A stretch of DNA of 64,000 nt from Malania oleifera (GCF_029873635.1 NC_080428.1:67885601-67949600), one strand, 5' to 3'. Shown: positions 11,736 through 23,327, counted from the first letter of the stretch. Translations and numbers: made by a program. The notes: generated by a model not told the origin, from the letters alone.

Positions 11736-11961
11736 CTTTTTTTTTGGAAAAAGAGGTCGGCACCTCCTAAACTTTATTAGAAAACCTCTCACTTATGGCG
11801 GAGGAAAACCGTGGTTACAATTTTGAGACTTTAGGATAATAAAAACAAAATTCCAAGACCCTAAAACTAACTTAACCAACATAAACCAAGCCAAAAAACC
11901 AAACACCAGCAACCCCAAAAAAAAAAAAAAAAACCCACTAAAAGTGAATTAACACAAAACA
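11736..11961 (-). other. LINE 1 3' UTR and poly(A)
   Basis: On the minus strand it carries GTAACCACGG then CCTCCGCCATAAGTGAG at 11785-11820, an AATAAAG-like signal and a 9-base A-run. LINE 2 has the same 3' end, so this is a family feature. The block is also in the Ty3 3' UTRs of this window. Confidence 0.8.
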
Positions 11962-12438
11962 TCATGAGCGCAAAGAAGGAAAACCCAACAAGTCCAATCG
12001 AATCATTCCCCTAACTTGCTGAGGAAGATCATCTTGGCGAATATATGATCGAGAAATACTAGATTCACCCTGTTTGGCAAAGAAATTTGCACTTTTATTT
12101 GCCTCCCTGTAAACATGTTCCACTTTGAACTGTATGCCTCTTAATGCTAGCATAAGTTCTTCCCACAAATCCCATAAGTTCCAAACCGAGCACTTCCTAA
12201 AATTTAGCCACTGAACCAACAAAGCAGAGTCACATGCAATCTCCACTTGATCAAATCCGAGATCTTTGCACAGATTAATCCCTAAAATAATCGCCTTCAA
12301 TTCAGCCATGTTATTTGTTCCATAACCCAATAATGAGGAAAAAGCTGCTTTAAATAAACCTTTTTCATCTCTTATCACGCCTCCACCACCACAATTCCTT
12401 GGGTTATCTCTACAGCTCCCATCCATATTCAGCTTAAC
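11962..12438 (-). pseudogene. LINE 1 C-terminal RNase H domain
   Basis: An open frame of about 155 codons, read on the minus strand. The features are those of the plant RVT_3-type RNase H: NMDGS with the first catalytic Asp, MAELKAI with Glu, CDSALLVQW with Asp, and a final EANKSANFFAKQG. This domain removes RNA from the RNA/DNA hybrid during LINE copying and normally ends ORF2. It is open here but separated from the upstream zf-RVT block by the LTR element at 12444-17867. The junction residues (W before, V-K-L-N after) flank the insertion exactly. Non-functional as part of a LINE. Confidence 0.88.
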
Positions 12439-12443
12439 CCAAC

Positions 12444-14248
12444 TGACTTACTCGAAAAATGAGCAGCACGGAAGCTATCCCAAGTTTAGGAGTTCTGTCG
12501 TGTAATATTAAGCCCAAGGGTTAGATCGTCTCCTCAGGGAATGCGTTTTAATCTCAAAATTTTATGTTCGTGTACTGAACTCGGTTCAGATTCAGGATTT
12601 TCAAAATTATTTGATTTTACTTTTAACAAATTAAATAGCACGCAAATTAAAGTCCTAAAACTAACATGTATTGAACTAAATAATAAAAACGGGAAACCCT
12701 AACTTACTTAAGGAAACATCAAAGCACGCATTAATTAAGGATGGTAACCTAGAACATGAAATTAAAAACACACAATAGAAGCTAAACCAAACACACACAC
12801 GCGCAATAAAAACCGGATCTTTAACACAAATTAAAAACTCGAACTAAAATAAACTATTAATGATTTAACTGATAACAGAATACGATAAATAGAAACATAA
12901 ACTCTAATAAAAACCGAACCTAAATTAAACCGAACTTCAATCAAAAATCAAATTTTACGAAAGAAAGGCAACTAAATTACTTTCTAAAATAAAGACACTT
13001 TTTTTTCCTTTTTGTATTTTATTCAAGAAATCAAACTTAACATACTCAAACATTAAAAAACAAAACCAACAAGAAAATAACTTTAATGGAAACATAATAC
13101 TTAATAAAAAAAAGAATTTAAATTCCCTAAACAATAACAATTTGACTTAAACTTTACTTGGAATAAAAAAAAACAACTAAACATTGAAGGAGAATGGAAG
13201 AAATAGGAACAACAAAACAAATAATAAACTAAAATAAAATAGAGGGAGAGAGAGATAGGCAGCCATGAAAGCTGCTGGAAATAGCAGTAGCAGAACCAGC
13301 AGCTGTGGAGTTGCTTCTCGGGTCTTCAAGTCTCTGTTGCTGCGGCTTTTGCTCGTGGAGCTCTTGTTGCTGATGATGGTGCACGACTGTGTAGCATGGA
13401 AGAAGAGGAGAGGCTGGGCTGGAGAGTTACTGTAGATGGCCGGAGTTGCAGAGGGGCTGGGCAGGGGCTGTGCTCGGCTGGTACAGAGGGACGCCGCGAC
13501 TACTGCTATGTTGTGGAGTCGCTGGATGTGCAGAGCTGCTGCAACAGATGAAGGGGCTGGTGGTGTTCTGATAAGAGGAGCTGGGCTTAGGGAAAGAGAA
13601 AGAAAAATAGAAATAGAGAGAAAGAAAAGACAAGAATAAAGCAAGGTAAAGAGAAAGGGAAAGAGAGGGGAAGGAGCAAGACAAAGGGAAGGATGAAGAA
13701 GAAGGAGGAGAAGAAGAAGAAGAGCAAGGGGGTTCTCGGCTGGGGGCAGCGCCCAACAAGGGAAAAGGTGGAGAATAGGAAATTTAAATAAAGGAGAGGG
13801 GAGGCTTGCCCTAGACCCGGATGGAGATAACCCGACACAATTGGGTTTGACCCGGTAACTTGACCCTACCCGAATTGTTATATTTTTTTTTCATTTTTTT
13901 CATTCTATGTTCATCGCAAATCTGACTCTTCTGAAGCCTGTTTCTTGCAAAACTCAAAACATAAAAGTTGTAGATAATCTTTTTCTATTTCTCCAGAAAT
14001 TTGAATTGTCTCGATCGGAGCTCAGACGGAAAAGTTATGCACGAAATATGAACAGGTGTCGGTTTTGGTTTCTGAGATTTTTCCTATAACAAAAAATTAC
14101 CAAAATTTCATAAATATTACAATAAAGTTCAAGAATGATGATTTTGACACTTTATTAAAATATTAGACAATTTTGGACATTTAATTAAAAATATAAACCG
14201 TAAAACTCGGGTTAAGATGCCCAATTACGCAGTTTTGATGCGTAATCA
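12444..14248 (-). repeat. 3' LTR of the Athila-like element (1805 bp)
   Basis: It runs TGACTTACTCGAAAAATG to GATGCGTAATCA. Its first about 70 and last about 40 bases match the short right LTR. The middle is A/T-rich and holds a purine-rich low-complexity tract at 13240-13740. That tract gives spurious Ser/Leu/Phe-rich ORFs on the minus strand. On the minus strand it is preceded by a TTAGGGAGTG purine stretch, a likely PPT. Confidence 0.8.
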
Positions 14249-15950
14249 CACTCCCTAACTAACGTTTTTCTAGTCTCTAGCAAATGATGTGAATGAATCT
14301 CATGGTGGTGTCTACAATTACATACTTCGGTGATCATGAAATCAATGCACATGCGACATAATTATACCACTTCACATACAAGAATATAACTGAATTTCAC
14401 ACAGACTTGTTCATATTCAGTATACATAACTCCAAAACACGTTACTCATGCAAGTTTTATCGTTTATATGTCATTCAAGCACAGCATATTCACATGAAGT
14501 TAATTAGTGGCACATTTAGAGTTAATGCAGTCATATAAGTTCGAGTATAAACAGGTAGACTCTCGAGGTGTGTGTGATGTGTGTGACTCAGAACACCTAG
14601 GACGTCAGTAGACACCTACAGAACGGTCGCTTTGACTCGACCTAACTGGTATACCCTCAATAACACTCAAAGAAAATGGGTTCACTCATCATATGTGAGG
14701 AGGAGTGTCGCGATCAAACATCCCACATATTAAAAGGAACAACGCTAAGTATATGGAGTGGACTAGTCTGGAAAGGATCTAGCCTATCTATGAGGTGTCG
14801 GGTCCTTCACCCTAGCATCTTCTCACCTACTTGCCATATCCAACTGAGACCACCTTGGATCAACTCATTCACAAACTTGTCGTGAATACATCTGAGGCAT
14901 TAATCGGTTGAAGAATCTTCATACGTGGAAAATATGTGTCGTGTCCTTGACTTTTTGTGATATGTACGTGGACCAGCACTGACATTTCATTTCATGTGCA
15001 TGTGTATTGCTTATTCTTTTTTCTGCTCATTCTTTATTTTCTGTCTTTTCTTGAACAATAAGGACAATATTAACACTTCTTTTGTAATCTTCATACCATC
15101 AATGGGAATTGAGCTCGAATAGTGGTCTATGAACTAAGTCTATCTCTAGGGGTGGCTCAGCCTTCACATTTTGAGTAGGCTACAAGACCTAGGTTTCTAT
15201 CTCCCCACTAGGTGTCACCTCTAGGCTAACAAATCAAAACATAGACTAGTGTACAAAGGAATCATCCAGAAAAAGAGAATTGAGTTCTATGAACTCTGAT
15301 TTGATATTAACGCTCAAAAGGAAGATAAATAACTCAAGAATATCTCACAAAGGTGTTATAGTCGCCACGGGTGTTCTCTCAGTGCTCACAAGGAAACCCT
15401 AAGTGCAATGAATCACGTGAATGTGTTTATTTAGCCTCGTGAGATGCATGTAAATATAAGAAATTATATAGCCAAATTAACACGAGTGTACTACCAATCA
15501 GTTCTTCATAGAGTCATAAAGTCATATAAAGAAAAAACTACGCATGATTGACTCAAGTGTGTCATTCTGAAGTTATACACAAGTATGCGAAAGGTATGAG
15601 TCAGTGTTAAGCATGGCAAAATGTAATGTAATTCCTTAGTGCTCCTCTTTCTTTTTCTCTTTCTTTTTGGTTTTTTTTTTGTATTTTTGATTTTTTTTTT
15701 GAAATATAAAACCTGGTACGTGTACGTGCACAGTGTTACATGCGAATGCTCATCCCCCCTAACTAAAGTGGAACATTGTCCTCAATGTGAAAACATAGGG
15801 GAAATAGAAAATACTGTGCAGGGGAAAAGTAAAGCGTACTTGAGTGACGAGTTAATGGAAAAGAAATACTGAACTACGAGAAAATGGACCTGAAAACTAT
15901 CTAAAAATAAAATGAGATAAAATAAAAGGACAATAAGGGAAAGAAATACA
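14249..15950 (-). other. Non-coding internal region of the Athila-like element
   Basis: Between the gag end and the 3' LTR, where an autonomous Athila would have pol and an env-like ORF. I see no protein domain in any frame. T-rich runs lie at 15645-15705. Confidence 0.6.
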
Positions 15951-17621
15951 TCAATTGTCTGGCGGAGGCTCAGGAGGAATTTCGTCTGGTGGCCGCAGGT
16001 TTATAAATTGCATCGCCCGGTCTCCGAATTTGAGCCGCCACAGTGGATTAGTCTTCATACCTGTACGAAAATCAACCTCAGATAAATTAATGTGTGTCAA
16101 AATATTAAACAATTTGTGTGCAGGTCGACCCTCTTGTGCTGACAAGTAAGGGTCTTTATTCAACATCGTTTCCAGGAAATTCGCTTCTTTACGAACTAAT
16201 GTGTGATAGGAAGTTATCGAAATAATTACCTGCAGTTCTTCAGAAGCATTAACATTAAAGGTTTTACCTGGTTCTTTGAAAATTATATGCTCACCAGATT
16301 GGTCACCCTCTTTATCAGGTGTACATATCATCATACCACTGCAAGAGTCTGCCTCCACACTAGGCTCCTTAACATCTCATTCAGGTGGGAGTGACGGTTT
16401 CATGGTTTCTGAGCTCGGAGTATTAGGTACCACAGGTTGGTACTCCGTATGAGTATCAGTCTCCTCATCAACTAACTGCTCCGCTTCTAGCCCCGTTTCC
16501 TCTAATTTTTCTTTGACCTCTTCTGGTTCAGCCCTGACTTCTAGTGCTGGGACAACTGGTTGTTCGACGATGAGCATCTCAGGTTGGGGAAATTCTTTCT
16601 CGCTTCTCGAAGTAGTGGTGGCCTTTGCTGCCTCAAAGAGATCATCGTACATTTGTTGTTGTGGTTTCTGGTACTCTTGAGGACTAGGCTGAGGTTCTGT
16701 GAGCAATTCTTCGTTTTCTAAGATATCCAACTGTGTGCTTATCGCATTAATAGTATCCCGCAATTCATTATTATGATCGACTTGAGTTTGCATGAATTGT
16801 TGGAGCATGTTCGCCATCTGTGTTAGGCTATCCTCGAAAAGGTCTGACGACGTACAGCTCGGAGAGATCTGTTGTGGCTGATATTGAGGCAGATGGTTGT
16901 TTGGGCAGTTTGGTGGCTTGTATACATCTCCACCACTAATTGTGCTGGTAGGGTGTGCAGTCATGGGCGCCTGAGTGTATCGTGTATTGCACTGTGGGAC
17001 ATTGTCAGCTAAGTAATCAAAGAATGATAATACCTGATTTGGATCCTCGCTGACGGGCTCTCCATTAGGCATAGTCTGGACAAAACACTTGCAATCAGGG
17101 GTAAGAGCAGTATAAAAACAATCAGCTAACCTTCATGAGTCGAACCCGTGGTGTGGACAAGTGCTTAGTAGATCCTTGAATCGCTCCCAGCAAGCCCAAA
17201 ATGTCTCATCATCCTGCTGCACAAAATTAAGAATCTGTTCCTGCAAAAATTGAGTTCTCTGTGAGGGACAAAACGCATGCAGGAATTCACGCTCCATATC
17301 AGACCAATTAGTGATAGAATAAGGTCTCATAGAATAAAACCAAATCAGTTCCCTATCCTGCAAAGTAGTAAAAAATAAATTCAGTCTAGTAGATTTGTCA
17401 GCTCTAGCATGAGAGAAAAACATGTTGCAGGTTAACTCAAACTCTGCTTAGTGCTGATAAGGGCACTCAGATTCCGTCCCGTAAAACTCAGGTAGCAGTG
17501 AAGTCCTCCCGCTCTGCATCATGAAATTAAGCTCGTCATAAGGCAAAACAGTAGAAGAGGATGCAGTGGCATATTCAAGCTGCAAAAAGTCTATTATCGT
17601 GCGCGGTGCAGGTGCAGCCAT
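15951..17621 (-). pseudogene. gag: Athila-like gag with three in-frame stops
   Basis: The minus-strand frame starts at ATG 17621 (MAAPAPRTIIDF) and keeps one phase to 15951, about 557 codons. The capsid-type core includes LQDRELIWFYSM, SITNWSDMEREFLHAF and ETFWACWERFKDLLSTCPHHG, a typical retrotransposon gag domain. A Gln/Pro/Glu-rich C-terminal part follows. Stops interrupt it near 17453 (TAA), 17135 (TGA, where relatives have Trp) and 16377 (TGA). No zinc knuckle is visible. It would package RNA in the cytoplasm if intact. The assignment to Athila/Tat-like gag is by recognition and not by a search. Confidence 0.75.
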
Positions 17622-17730
17622 TTTTCAAAACTCGATTTTTTTTCTGTTTTTGTTTTTTGCTTTTTTTTTTCTTTTTCTTAAAACTAATAAAAATGACGGG
17701 AAAAATGCAAAATTGAGACTAAGAACAACA

Positions 17731-17749
17731 TTCCCCGGCAACGGCGCCA
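17731..17749 (-). other. Primer-binding site, tRNA-Asp type
   Basis: The minus strand reads TGGCGCCGTTGCCGGGGAA a few bases inside the right LTR. This is complementary to the 3' end of plant tRNA-Asp(GTC), the primer used by Athila-like elements. It fixes the orientation and marks the right LTR as the 5' LTR. Confidence 0.9.
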
Positions 17750-17755
17750 AAAACT

Positions 17756-17867
17756 TGACTCACTCGAAAAATGAGCAGTTCGAAAGCTATCCCAAGTATA
17801 GGAGTTCTGTCGTGTAATATTAAGACCAAGTTAAGATGCCCAATTATGCAGTTTTGACACGTAATCA
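17756..17867 (-). repeat. 5' LTR remnant, 112 bp (internal deletion)
   Basis: It begins TGACTCACTCGAAAAATG and ends CGTAATCA like the 1805-bp partner. The span equivalent to 12514-14211 is gone. The break joins ACCAAG to TTAAGATG. A GGTTA-type microhomology flanks the deleted part in the long LTR. Confidence 0.88.
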
Positions 17868-17872
17868 CCAAC

Positions 17873-18760
17873 CTATCTCAGGCTTACACCATCTGACTAC
17901 ACGAGGAAGACGAACCCCAACATTGTTTACTTGAATATCCAAAGCATGAAGGACTGCAATATCCATGCAAGAAGCAGGTGCACATTTATTTAACTTGTCT
18001 GAAATGGATCTCAGCCAATATTTAATATCAAGCCACACAATTCTCACCGAATCATGAATTGATTCCATCCTGGCTCTACATCGACGAGTCCAGAGTCTCC
18101 AAATGATGAGACTAGGTATAAGACCTACCAAAATGCCTAACTGTGAGGCCCGTCTTGCACAACTAAACCAAAAATTAACTCTGTTTTTCCAAGTACTTGT
18201 TGTCATACAACTAACACCCAACGCCACTGCTGCTTTTTTCCATACCTCCTGAGCAAAAGATCCGGTGCAAAACACATGGTCTAGAGATTCAATCTTGGCA
18301 TTTGAACAATAATCACATCGAGAGGCCATTTGGACACCTACTTCTTTAATACGAGTATCAACCGGAAGACAAGCGAACCAAGACTTCCACATACAAATTG
18401 ACACTGTTTTTGGCAACATAGGATGCCAGATCCATTTTGCAACTGAGAATTCCTCTTTATGCTCCCTTATAATTTCCCAAGCACTTGTCGTGGTGAATTT
18501 TCCATCTGTTGAGGGTTCCCAAATTACTGTATTAGGACCCTCCTTGCAAGAAATAGCAGAGTTCATTACTTCCTCAGCCTGATCTTCACCTAACAGTTCC
18601 ACTAATAAGTCAACATTCCACCCATCTTTATCCCAACAATCTTGAGTTCGAAGCTTATGGTTACTGATGTCTTGAACCTTATCACAAAGGGATCCGGAGG
18701 CTAACCAACGATCATACAGGTTCTTTTGTATTTGTTTTTTCAAAATATTTTGGTTCTTGT
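17873..18760 (-). pseudogene. LINE 1 zf-RVT region
   Basis: Minus-strand frame from about LYDRWLASGSL to RVVRWCKPEIGW. It includes the reverse-transcriptase zinc-binding motif region: WIWHPMLPKTVSICMW, then CDYCSNAKIESLDHVF with its C-x2-C...H arrangement, then KNRVNFWF. This domain lies between RT and RNase H in plant LINE ORF2. Its start is cut by the LINE 2 insertion and its end by the Athila-like element. The stretch between 18741 and 18765 is too altered to place the exact break. Confidence 0.85.
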
Positions 18761-19395
18761 TCAAATAATGAAGCTGAATTGAGAGCTGTGTTGGAGGGAA
18801 TAAAGATTTGCAAACAGTTGGGTCATACTTGTGTCGATATTGAATGTGATTCAAATATTGTAGTTAATTGGATTAGAGTCAGGAAGTGCTCATTATGGTA
18901 TTTGTGGGATTTTTGGGAGCAGCTTATTGGTTTATTAGAGGGAGTGGATTTTTCGATAAATCATTCGTATAGAGAAGGGAACAAAGTAGCAAATGCCTTG
19001 GCTCGACAAGGTGCTATGGGGAGGAATAGTTTGTTTACAAATAGTAGTCAACTCCCTAGAGTTAGCAATGAGTTGTATAAATTGGAGAAAATGGGTATGG
19101 CTTATATGAGGTATGTTTAGCTAATTTCCTTTTGGTTTTTGCTTATGTTTTTTACTGTTTATCTTTTGTTTTGTTTTGTTGTGTGAGGTTTGTTTTGTAG
19201 GTCTTGATTTGTTTCGTTTTGTTTGGACTTGTAACCCGATTTTGGCTGGATGTTGGTGTTGTTCTTTGGGAGATTTTTAACGGTTGTCTTTTGTTATCTC
19301 TCATTGATTGTCTTGTAACCACGGTATTCCTCCGCCAAAAGTGAGAGGTTATCAATAAATAAATGGAGGTACCGCCCTTCTTTAAAAAAAAAAAA
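18761..19395 (+). mobile_element. LINE 2, short 3' fragment nested in LINE 1
   Basis: A plus-strand RNase H end, 3' UTR and A-tail (19384-19397) lie in opposite orientation to the surrounding LINE 1. They split LINE 1 between its RT block and its zf-RVT block. The 3' UTR has the same GTAACCACGG/CCTCCGCC block as LINE 1 and an AATAAATAAATGG signal, so both belong to one family. A clear TSD could not be defined by eye. Confidence 0.8.
18767..19120 (+). pseudogene. LINE 2 RNase H fragment
   Basis: An open plus-strand stretch starting NEAELRAVLEGI, with CDSNIVVNWI and REGNKVANALARQG. These give the second and third acidic positions and the C-terminal motif of the plant LINE RNase H. The first catalytic Asp (the NMDGS segment) is missing because of 5' truncation. 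It ends with TAG at 19118-19120. It closely parallels 11962-12438 and cannot act alone. Confidence 0.85.
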
Positions 19396-20255
19396 AATCG
19401 ATCTCCAAAATCTGGTTCCTTTCTCTAGTTTCATTTCTCTCAAGTGGTGTTTCTTATACAAATACTTGGCTTTAAAGAATTGAGTCCACAGATTATCCAT
19501 AGTTAACAATCTCCACATAAACTTCATATGCAATGATTTTTTTACCTCCTCCAAATCCCTAACACCCAAACCACCCTCACAAACAGATTTACAAATATTA
19601 GACCAGGAACACCAATTCCTTTTCCTTTTATCATTTACTCTACTCCAAAAAAAATTTGATAACATAGAATTTATCTTTTTGAAGACATTAGTAGGAATGT
19701 CCAATATCGCCAATTGATGAACCGTCATTGATGATAATACATGCTTAATTAAAATTAGACGGCCCCATTGAGATAAAAGCTTAAATTTCCAACCCGCTAT
19801 TTTTTTCCTCAATTTATCAATTAGGGGCTCTAAAATACGGGCCGTAAGCTGACCCGATACCAAAGGAACACCCAAATATGTAGTAGGAAAACCTCCTTCC
19901 GCAAAGCCAGTCGTCCTTAACAGAAATCTCTTCCGAGCAAAAGTAATTTTCTTTGACAAAAAAATACTTGACTTTTCTTTATTTATCAATTGACCAGACC
20001 AATCCTCATACTTCTTCAAAGTCTTAATAAGCATTCGAATGGAACTTCTCTTGCCATTAGCAAAAATAAGAATGTCATCCGCATAGAGAAGATGAGATAC
20101 CAAAGGCGCCCCACGAGGATCATAATAAGCCCCTATCTTATTCTCCATAAAATTTTTCTTTAGAAGTCGAGAGAGAACTTCTTGTAAAACAATAAAAAGA
20201 TAAGGAGATAAAGGATCTCCTTGGCGAAGCCCTTGAGAAGGTTTAAAGAACCCTT
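19396..20255 (-). pseudogene. LINE 1 reverse transcriptase, partial
   Basis: The minus strand reads KGFFKPSQGLRQGDPLSPYLFI, LLYADDILIFA with the intact YADD active site, TTYLGVPLVSG and WGRLILIKHVLSSM, all classic non-LTR RT motifs. A thumb region with CEGGLGVRDLEEVKKSLHMK and TRFWRSI follows. It is open from about 20250 to 19400, then broken by LINE 2. Fingers and endonuclease are absent (5' truncation at the TSD 20256-20263). Confidence 0.92.
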
Positions 20256-20263
20256 TAACACTT

Positions 20264-20748
20264 ACCTATGATTAGCTTCCGCATATGGAAAATAGCTCTG
20301 GTCGTTCAAGGAGGGCAAAATCTTGAGCACACCCAGCATGCGACGATGGACTGCAGTTGCTGTTTGAGAGGGAGGGAAGATAGCTGCAACAAAAATGTGG
20401 GAGAGAGGGAGAAGAGGTGGTGAGAGGGAAAAGGGTTAGACACCAAAAGAAATGGTGTGAAGCGAAAAAAAATGATACAAAAGCAACTTCAAAAGAAATT
20501 ATTAGAATTGCTAACATTAGCTAATTGCTAGTCACAAAACCACTGCTGAGAGAACCCCTATGTTAGTTTAAAATTAATGCAAATTAATGGAGCTCATATA
20601 TGCTTAAACATAAAGCAAACCCTTATTAACACCCAAAAAAAATATAGCTCCACCTCTTACTATAAAAATAGATATACATATAAAATGGATTCTGATATAC
20701 ACTTTGATAAGAGGGAGAACCCAAAAAAAAAAAAAGTCACACTGTAGA
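20264..20748. other. Possible 3' flank of the TAF1B-like pseudogene
   Basis: Non-coding as far as I can see. It lies immediately downstream, in the minus-strand sense, of the pseudogene stop and next to the LINE 1 TSD. It may be its 3' UTR or intergenic DNA. Confidence 0.4.
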
Positions 20749-22826
20749 TCACAAATTCAAATTTGAAAATCCAATGGGATCATCTGCCGCCTGTTGTGGC
20801 ACATTACTACAGAACTTGCAGGAAACATTTGGAGGTGACAAATGTAAGCGATGATCTATCCTGTTCTCCATCCATGCTAGTCTCCTCTCGAGACTCTACA
20901 CCCCAACATGCATAATACGAACATCAACCTGAGCAGCTCTTGCACAAGCACGAAGCAATATGTAATAATCAGCATGAGCAACATATGTCAAAGAACCATC
21001 ATCCCTCTTCCTCACATAGTGAAGGTAATCAAATCTCTTCAAATTAATCCTTGGTGGAATATAGCAGAAGTTGTTCTCTTCCATGTTTAACTTCAAACGC
21101 TTAATGGCTTCCTGTCTGAGATAAGCAAGCTCAGTTTGACAACTAGGAACTGAATTTTGACCATCTTGTTGAATTTCTATGAAATCATCACCATCCATGC
21201 TGCCCAATGAACAATCATCCGCAAGAGAGAATCTAACATCAAAGGATGAGACACTCGTGCATTCTTTATTTTGATTTTCTTGTTTTCCTTAGATGTCTGG
21301 CTAATACAAACTTCACCATCCCTTGGTCTCTTTTGGTTCAAAGCATTACTACAGCCCACTTCAAGCTCTTCAGACAGATCAGAATCCTAAAATGAACAAA
21401 GTTAGAAACAAAAAGAGAACATATACCAAAAGGACTTAAATCAAACTTAAATATACTAATGACAAGACCTGTAAAGCCCTCAGACAGATATATGGTCAAG
21501 ATTTTCCTGCAAGGACAAAATATATCTCATACCACATGGAGCAGGAACATGAAGTATGAAAAAACTTGTCCATTTGTTTCAAGACAACTACTTCCATAAT
21601 AAGAACTGAAAACTGCATAATGTATCTAACTCAAATGATAAAAAACTTCATATAATGTATCAGAAAATTAGAGGAGCCCACTATAAACAAACTACAATTA
21701 GAAAAAGTCGAAGGTGGCAAAAATTTAAATTACTAGGACGAGAAAAGTTAGGCCTACTTTCATGAAACAAATCACCTTTTGATTCTGGTAAAAATCCCAT
21801 AACTGTTCTATTATCTTCTCTTCCTCATAATTCTCAAATGATGGTTCTAGTCCAGCAAACACCACATCCTTACAATATTGGAGATATGTAGGCAAGTCCT
21901 TGGAATACTCTGTCAACCAAGAGGGAGGGAGACATGAGAAAACAAGGAGTTTAGGAGGAAACAACAAATAAATTGCCATTCTGAACTATAACTACAGCAA
22001 GCATATTACCAGATGTTTCCCCAATCTCATTGTATCTTACTTCTAGGTTGTGCAGTCGTTCTGCAGCATCCATCTCAGTTTTCTGAGCTTGCGATGAGTC
22101 TCTGATAGATTCCATACCCAAATCATCCAATTTATGGGAAGGAGAAGACATGTTGTCCCCCATTTTGAAATTACTTGCACAATCCTTCCCTTGTATCTCA
22201 TCAGACAGAAAGGAAGAACCGCCAAGCCTAGACAAATTCATTTCCCAAAAACCAAAACCATTTATATTATAGAGAATCCTTATAGCTACAATCAATATTG
22301 ACATAACACAAACACGAGTAGGAAGCCTCAATTCGTTGACTGATAACCATAAATCTGGGGGCCATATACGCGGCATGCATGTGGAAGAATCTTTTCTGCA
22401 GGAAGAGACAACTGCATGAGATAACGATAAGCTATGCCATAGAAGTTTACTGGAGGCAAATCCAAGCCAATTGACTGAGCAATAGACGCTGCCTGTGACT
22501 CTAGCTTCTGTAATGGAACTGGTTGAGAAGGCCTAAACATAACACTTGAACTTAATGGACATGAACTTGAAGGACGTCCAATGAATTTTTCAAAGTCAAC
22601 AAAAGCAGCTAAATATGGAACTTTCCCTCGAGTGACCATTTCAATATATCTGTGGGCAGGATTGCCTCCCTGGCTACATGACAAGCCAAGAAAGAAACCC
22701 CTAAAGAACAAGATAAGGGTATCCTATTGTTCAATGATCTATACCATATCATTACTGCTCGCTGACCAAATATGTTGTGAGGTTCTGAACCATATTTAAC
22801 ACGAGATTTGCAGTCCCCCGAATCTC
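20749..22826 (-). pseudogene. TAF1B-like (Pol I initiation factor subunit) pseudogene fragment
   Basis: Exon-like minus-strand blocks with consensus borders: 22826-22010, 21909-21776 and 21386-20749. Acceptors end TTTTAG and GACAG. Donors include AAAAG/GTGAT and CATCTG/GTAAT. The protein has FGQRAVMIWYRSLNNR, FRPSQPVPLQKLESQAAS, NELRLPTRVCVMSILIVAI and a tail SLERRLAWMENRIDH ending SNLNL. This resembles plant TAF1B/Rrn7-type cyclin-fold factors, which help recruit RNA polymerase I at rDNA promoters in the nucleolus. Damage: apparent 1-nt shift near 22615, short frame-breaking deletion near 22365, shift near 21230, and an in-frame TAG near 20894. N-terminal exons (zinc ribbon) are not seen. 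Introns show it is a duplicated gene fragment and not a processed copy. The family name is from recognition only. Confidence 0.55.
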
Positions 22827-22935
22827 CTAAAATAAATAATGAAATGGACAATAAAGCAAGTAATCATTTAGAAGAGGAACATAATAAAATGAACCCTAAA
22901 AACATAAGGAATAATACACACACACACACACATAC

Positions 22936-22973
<38 letters not shown>

Positions 22974-23182
22974 GAAGCAAATATGTATACAGTGGAATCT
23001 GAAATAAAATATGATAATTAATAATACATTGGACAGATGAAAAGCTAAAAAAAAAACGAAGAAATACAATACAATCTTAAGATTCTTAACATTTGAAGTT
23101 TTGGAATTATATTGTCCAAGAAGGTTTTTGAAGGGCTCTGATATTCACAAGATAATGCTGAAGTGAATAACTTACGATTTTC
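22827..23182. other. Intronic or intergenic stretch with CA and GA repeats
   Basis: Contains (CA)n at about 22917-22933 and (GA)n at about 22938-22970. No convincing exon is seen. It precedes the first recognisable TAF1B-like exon on the minus strand and ends at the poly(A) of LINE 3. Confidence 0.5.
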
Positions 23183-23327
23183 TTTTTCTTTTTTTGATAA
23201 AAGATACTTTTGTTAAAGCAATAAACAAAGTACAACATGGAGGACGAGAAGTCCTCCCTGGATAACAAAAGATACAAAAAAAACTATAAGCTACTAAAGG
23301 AACCAGGAACAACAATACAAGTATTGA

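Larger units (their letters stand above)
12444..17867 (-). mobile_element. Athila-like, pol-less LTR element inside LINE 1
   Basis: Termini are TG...CA, with TSD CCAAC at 12439-12443 and 17868-17872. Excision restores the LINE reading frame. The 5' LTR (right) has shrunk to 112 bp, and the 3' LTR (left) is 1805 bp. The primer site matches tRNA-Asp, and the only coding region is an Athila-like gag. No RT, integrase or protease is seen, so it would have depended on another element's enzymes. Confidence 0.85.
11736..20255 (-). mobile_element. LINE 1, 5'-truncated, carrying two nested insertions
   Basis: Three minus-strand blocks make one LINE: RT (20255 to 19396), zf-RVT region (about 18760 to 17873) and RNase H plus 3' UTR (12438 to 11736). 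It ends in a poly(A), seen as T-run 11737-11745. TAACACTT at 11728-11735 and 20256-20263 looks like its 8-bp TSD. The 5' end is cut within the RT domain, as is usual for LINEs. Insertions are the Athila-like element at 12444-17867 and LINE 2 at about 18761-19395. Confidence 0.85.

Noticed and set aside
13177..13838. Overlapping Ser/Leu/Phe-rich minus-strand ORFs of 83 to 155 codons, hydrophobic at first sight
   Set aside because: They come from a purine-rich low-complexity tract inside the Athila-like LTR and have no family resemblance.
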